Source: an uncultured Amylibacter sp.
GTDB lineage: Bacteria > Pseudomonadota > Alphaproteobacteria > Rhodobacterales > Rhodobacteraceae
Length of the DNA stretch: 6,634 nucleotides
Assembly: GCA_938001995.1 (NCBI GenBank)
Contig: CALLAV010000268.1
Span: 1-6,634 of the forward strand
Reading direction: 5' to 3'
Position 1 is the first letter of the stretch. Each line of letters starts with the position of its first letter. This document shows, piece by piece, positions 6,048 through 6,634 of the stretch. Both the position numbers and the translations under genes were made by a program. The notes under the pieces were generated by a model. That model had not been told where the DNA came from. It saw only the letters and a program-made list of their open reading frames with translations, and ran no database searches.

Positions 6048-6634
6048 ATGGCGAAAATTGCCTATATCCTTCTGTGTCACAAGGACCCAGAAGCCATTAT
6101 TCAACAGGCCGAGGGACTGACGTCCGTTGGCGACTGTATTTCTATACATTTTGATGCATCCGCCAGCAAAGAAGCATACGGCGAGATTGTAACCGCGCTG
6201 AAAGACAATCCAAACGTCACGTTTGCTAAGCGTGTAAGCTGTGGTTGGGGCGAATGGTCACTGGTGCAAGGGTCGCTCAACGCGATGCAAGCGGCAAGCG
6301 ATGCCTTTCCTGATGCGACGCATTTCTACATGGTGTCTGGCGATTGCATGGCGATCAAACCAGCGACCTATACGCACCGTTTTTTGGATGAAAACGACGT
6401 GGATTTCATTGAATGCAATGATTTCTTCGAAAGCGACTGGATCAAAACAGGTATGAAAGAGGATCGGTTGCATTACCGTCACTTTTTCAATGAACGCGAA
6501 AATAAGGCGCTGTTTTACAATTCCTACAAGCTGCAAAAATCATTGGGGATCAAACGGGAAGTGCCCAAAGGCATTGCCATGAAAATCGGATCGCAGTGGT
6601 GGTGTTTGCGCCGCCGCACGGTCGAAGCAGTTTT
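6048..6634 (+). CDS. GT14 beta-1,6-N-acetylglucosaminyltransferase-like protein (core-2/I-branching family), 3' end cut off
   Basis: The first 195 residues of a longer protein; the frame is open to the window edge. It matches the core-2/I-branching (GT14) family, which adds beta-1,6-GlcNAc or xylose branches: the N-terminal strand IAYILLCHKDP (4-14), IHFDAS (33-38), the CGWGEWSLV block (65-73), the VSGDC motif (96-100) corresponding to the LLSGxD motif of animal enzymes, and GSQWW (181-185), near the acceptor-binding and catalytic region. No signal peptide or anchor is seen, unlike Golgi enzymes. As I recall, Roseobacter homologues often carry an extra C-terminal domain (DUF5928), which would lie outside the window. 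The ATG at 6048 immediately precedes the conserved strand; the ribosome site is weak (AGG at 6034-6036). It diverges from a sulfotransferase, suggesting a shared glycan pathway. The family call is firm; donor and acceptor are not known. Confidence 0.88.
   Translation, partial: MAKIAYILLCHKDPEAIIQQAEGLTSVGDCISIHFDASASKEAYGEIVTALKDNPNVTFAKRVSCGWGEWSLVQGSLNAMQAASDAFPDATHFYMVSGDCMAIKPATYTHRFLDENDVDFIECNDFFESDWIKTGMKEDRLHYRHFFNERENKALFYNSYKLQKSLGIKREVPKGIAMKIGSQWWCLRRRTVEAV

Overview
The window looks like chromosomal DNA from a marine alphaproteobacterium of the Rhodobacterales (Roseobacter group). I base this on the overall protein style: an AEE21-like acyl-CoA synthetase, a DMT/EamA transporter, Sulfotransfer_2-type sulfotransferases, and a bacterial GT14 'core-2/I-branching' glycosyltransferase. 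Moderately high GC and strong G/C bias at third codon positions fit too. This placement is by recognition only; no search was run. There are no rRNA or tRNA genes, CRISPR arrays, insertion sequences or phage genes.

Left part (1-3115): three genes are read leftward, in the order MBL-fold metallo-hydrolase (2252-3115), RidA/YjgF-family protein (1757-2149) and AMP-forming acyl-CoA synthetase (41-1672). They look like a small catabolic cluster. A hydrolase may open an ester or lactone and the ligase may load the resulting acid onto CoA, but the substrate is unknown. The ligase also appears to have its own promoter at 1700-1729. A perfect 12-bp palindrome sits inside the promoter spacer, which suggests separate repressor control. 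The RidA-like protein has Trp where catalytic members have the substrate-binding Arg.

Middle (3177-4736): a ten-helix DMT-family exporter (3177-4076) is followed after 9 nt, in the same reading frame, by a small sulfotransferase (4086-4736). The two are read rightward and divergently from the MBL gene. The sulfotransferase meets a tiny leftward membrane-protein gene (4737-4823, 28 aa, or 34 aa from an upstream ATG) with the two stop codons directly adjacent.

Right part (4842-6634): a gene-poor 245-bp stretch carries repeated AGTCGTT words and a strong bidirectional terminator (5029-5055). Next comes a second, unrelated-looking sulfotransferase read leftward (5087-5890). Across a 157-bp divergent promoter region lies a rightward GT14 beta-1,6-N-acetylglucosaminyltransferase-like gene (6048 onward) that is cut by the window edge. 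Two PAPS-dependent sulfotransferases and a branching glycosyltransferase together suggest synthesis of a sulfated surface or extracellular glycan. The right third is visibly lower in GC than the left. I see no obvious new defence or mobile system. The most noteworthy points are the sulfation/glycosylation neighbourhood, the unlisted micro-protein, the Arg-less RidA and the operator-like palindrome in the synthetase promoter.
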